Assembly: GCA_937888895.1 (NCBI GenBank)
Contig: CALASV010000405.1
Coordinates: forward strand, 1 to 6,279
DNA from: an uncultured Clostridia bacterium
Lineage (GTDB): Bacteria; Bacillota; Clostridia; Lachnospirales; Lachnospiraceae
Length of the DNA stretch: 6,279 bases
Direction: 5' to 3'
Positions 5,819-6,279 of this stretch are shown piece by piece. Within the stretch, counting starts at the first letter, position 1. The number at the start of each line of letters is the position of its first letter. The notes beneath the pieces were generated by a model. The model saw nothing but the letters and a program-made list of their open reading frames with translations, was not told where the DNA came from and searched no databases. Position numbers and translations under genes: made by a program.

Positions 5819-6037
5819 TCACGATTTTGTTTTTTTCTTGATTATTTCAAAGGTCTCCTCGGGTTTAATCTCTCTAGCCTTTTCAATCAGCTCATCTGTT
5901 GTTTTCCCCATCGCTGAGAGTACAACTACCACATCATGCCCTTTTTTATAATCTTCAATAATAATGTTGGCAACGTTAAATACCTTTTCGGCATTGGCAA
6001 CCGACGAGCCGCCGAACTTGTAAACAATAAGTGACAT
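5819..6037 (-). pseudogene. lysC: Aspartate kinase N-terminal fragment
   Basis: Aspartate kinase phosphorylates L-aspartate, the first step to lysine, threonine and methionine (and diaminopimelate for the cell wall). The 72-codon frame begins MSLIVYKFGGSSVA, with the KFGGSS nucleotide-binding motif at residues 7-12, and has VVVVLSAMGKTTDEL at 36-50; both are diagnostic. Intact enzymes are about 400 residues or more. After about residue 57 (REI), where relatives continue with a NPSKREMD-like block, this one reads KPEETFEIIKKKTKS and stops at 5819. The start is supported by GGAGGT (6050-6045), 7 bases upstream of the ATG. It follows the unrecognised gene ending at 6054 by 16 bases, so the two probably formed an operon. 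Without the rest of the kinase domain and the ACT regulatory domains it cannot be active. Gene symbol follows common use; the isoform is unknown. Confidence 0.85.
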
Positions 6038-6053
6038 TTATAATACCTCCGTA

Positions 6054-6278
6054 TTAGAGCATGGTGTGTAAAATTTTATAGTTTTTAAGGTGTACTAGTG
6101 ACTGAAGCTTTTCTAATACTTCGCTTTCAGCCATTTCTTTAGTTAGAATTCCAATTTCCTGACGGAATTCGTTCATAACGTAGCTTTCAAAGCGGTTGTT
6201 AAAGGCTGTAACAAATTCGGTTTTTAAAGCGCTGTAATCATCACCCTTTAAGGTAATGTAATATTTACCGATTTCGTT
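6054..6278 (-). CDS. 3' end of an unrecognised gene upstream of the aspartate kinase remnant
   Basis: An open frame enters from the window edge on the minus strand and ends with TAA at 6056-6054. The 74 visible C-terminal residues are mostly charged and look helical, with an EFRQEIGILTKEMAESEVLEKL segment rich in Glu and Lys, and end in KNYKILHTML. I do not recognise the family and see no membrane segment, signal or catalytic motif. Codon use is orderly and the stop lies 16 bases before the aspartate kinase ATG, which fits a co-transcribed real gene rather than a chance frame. It is likely part of the ancestral chromosomal locus rather than of the CRISPR or insertion-element segments. Confidence 0.6.
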   Translation of the reverse strand, partial: NEIGKYYITLKGDDYSALKTEFVTAFNNRFESYVMNEFRQEIGILTKEMAESEVLEKLQSLVHLKNYKILHTML

Positions 6279-6279
6279 A

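Noticed and set aside
5735..5917. Plus-strand 60-codon frame between the insertion element and aspartate kinase
   Set aside because: It spans the element end, the junction and the antisense of the kinase fragment, with no recognisable motif.

Overview
The window looks like accessory DNA from a low-GC Firmicute, most likely a gut Clostridia / Lachnospiraceae-type bacterium. The reasons are the AT-rich composition, strong AGGAGG-type ribosome sites, sigma-A-like promoters, and a dominant protein that resembles the Cas13a proteins of Lachnospiraceae. No taxon can be fixed from the sequence alone.

Layout: (1) Positions 1-426 hold the 3' part of a peptidase M23 (LytM-like) gene that has lost its N-terminus and its first zinc-ligand histidine. 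(2) Positions 427-972 have no convincing protein gene, but they are structured: a long stem-loop after the peptidase, a sigma-A-like promoter with an extended -10 (650-678), a leader hairpin, one CRISPR repeat-like element of the type VI-A kind (about 815-849) with spacer-like DNA behind it, and a strong intrinsic terminator (896-935). (3) Positions 973-5139 encode a full-length Cas13a, the single RNA-guided RNase effector of type VI-A CRISPR, with both HEPN catalytic motifs intact. (4) Positions about 5153-5752 are a small IS200/IS605-family element with end hairpins and its own promoter. Its TnpA stops exactly where the catalytic tyrosine is expected. (5) Positions 5819-6278 on the minus strand hold an aspartate kinase N-terminal fragment that runs out after about 57 recognisable residues, preceded by the end of an unrecognised gene.

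Working model (inference): the promoter at 650-678 makes a short RNA containing one crRNA-like repeat, which normally ends at the terminator about 37 bases before the cas13a start. Read-through would give cas13a mRNA. No real array, cas1, cas2 or second cas gene is visible. The unit is therefore either an orphan Cas13a with a decayed or one-repeat array, or a Cas13a whose expression is tied to a repeat-like element in its own 5' leader. The second reading is the most interesting possibility here. The flanks (truncated M23 gene, IS200/IS605 element, truncated aspartate kinase) suggest a rearranged, mobile neighbourhood.
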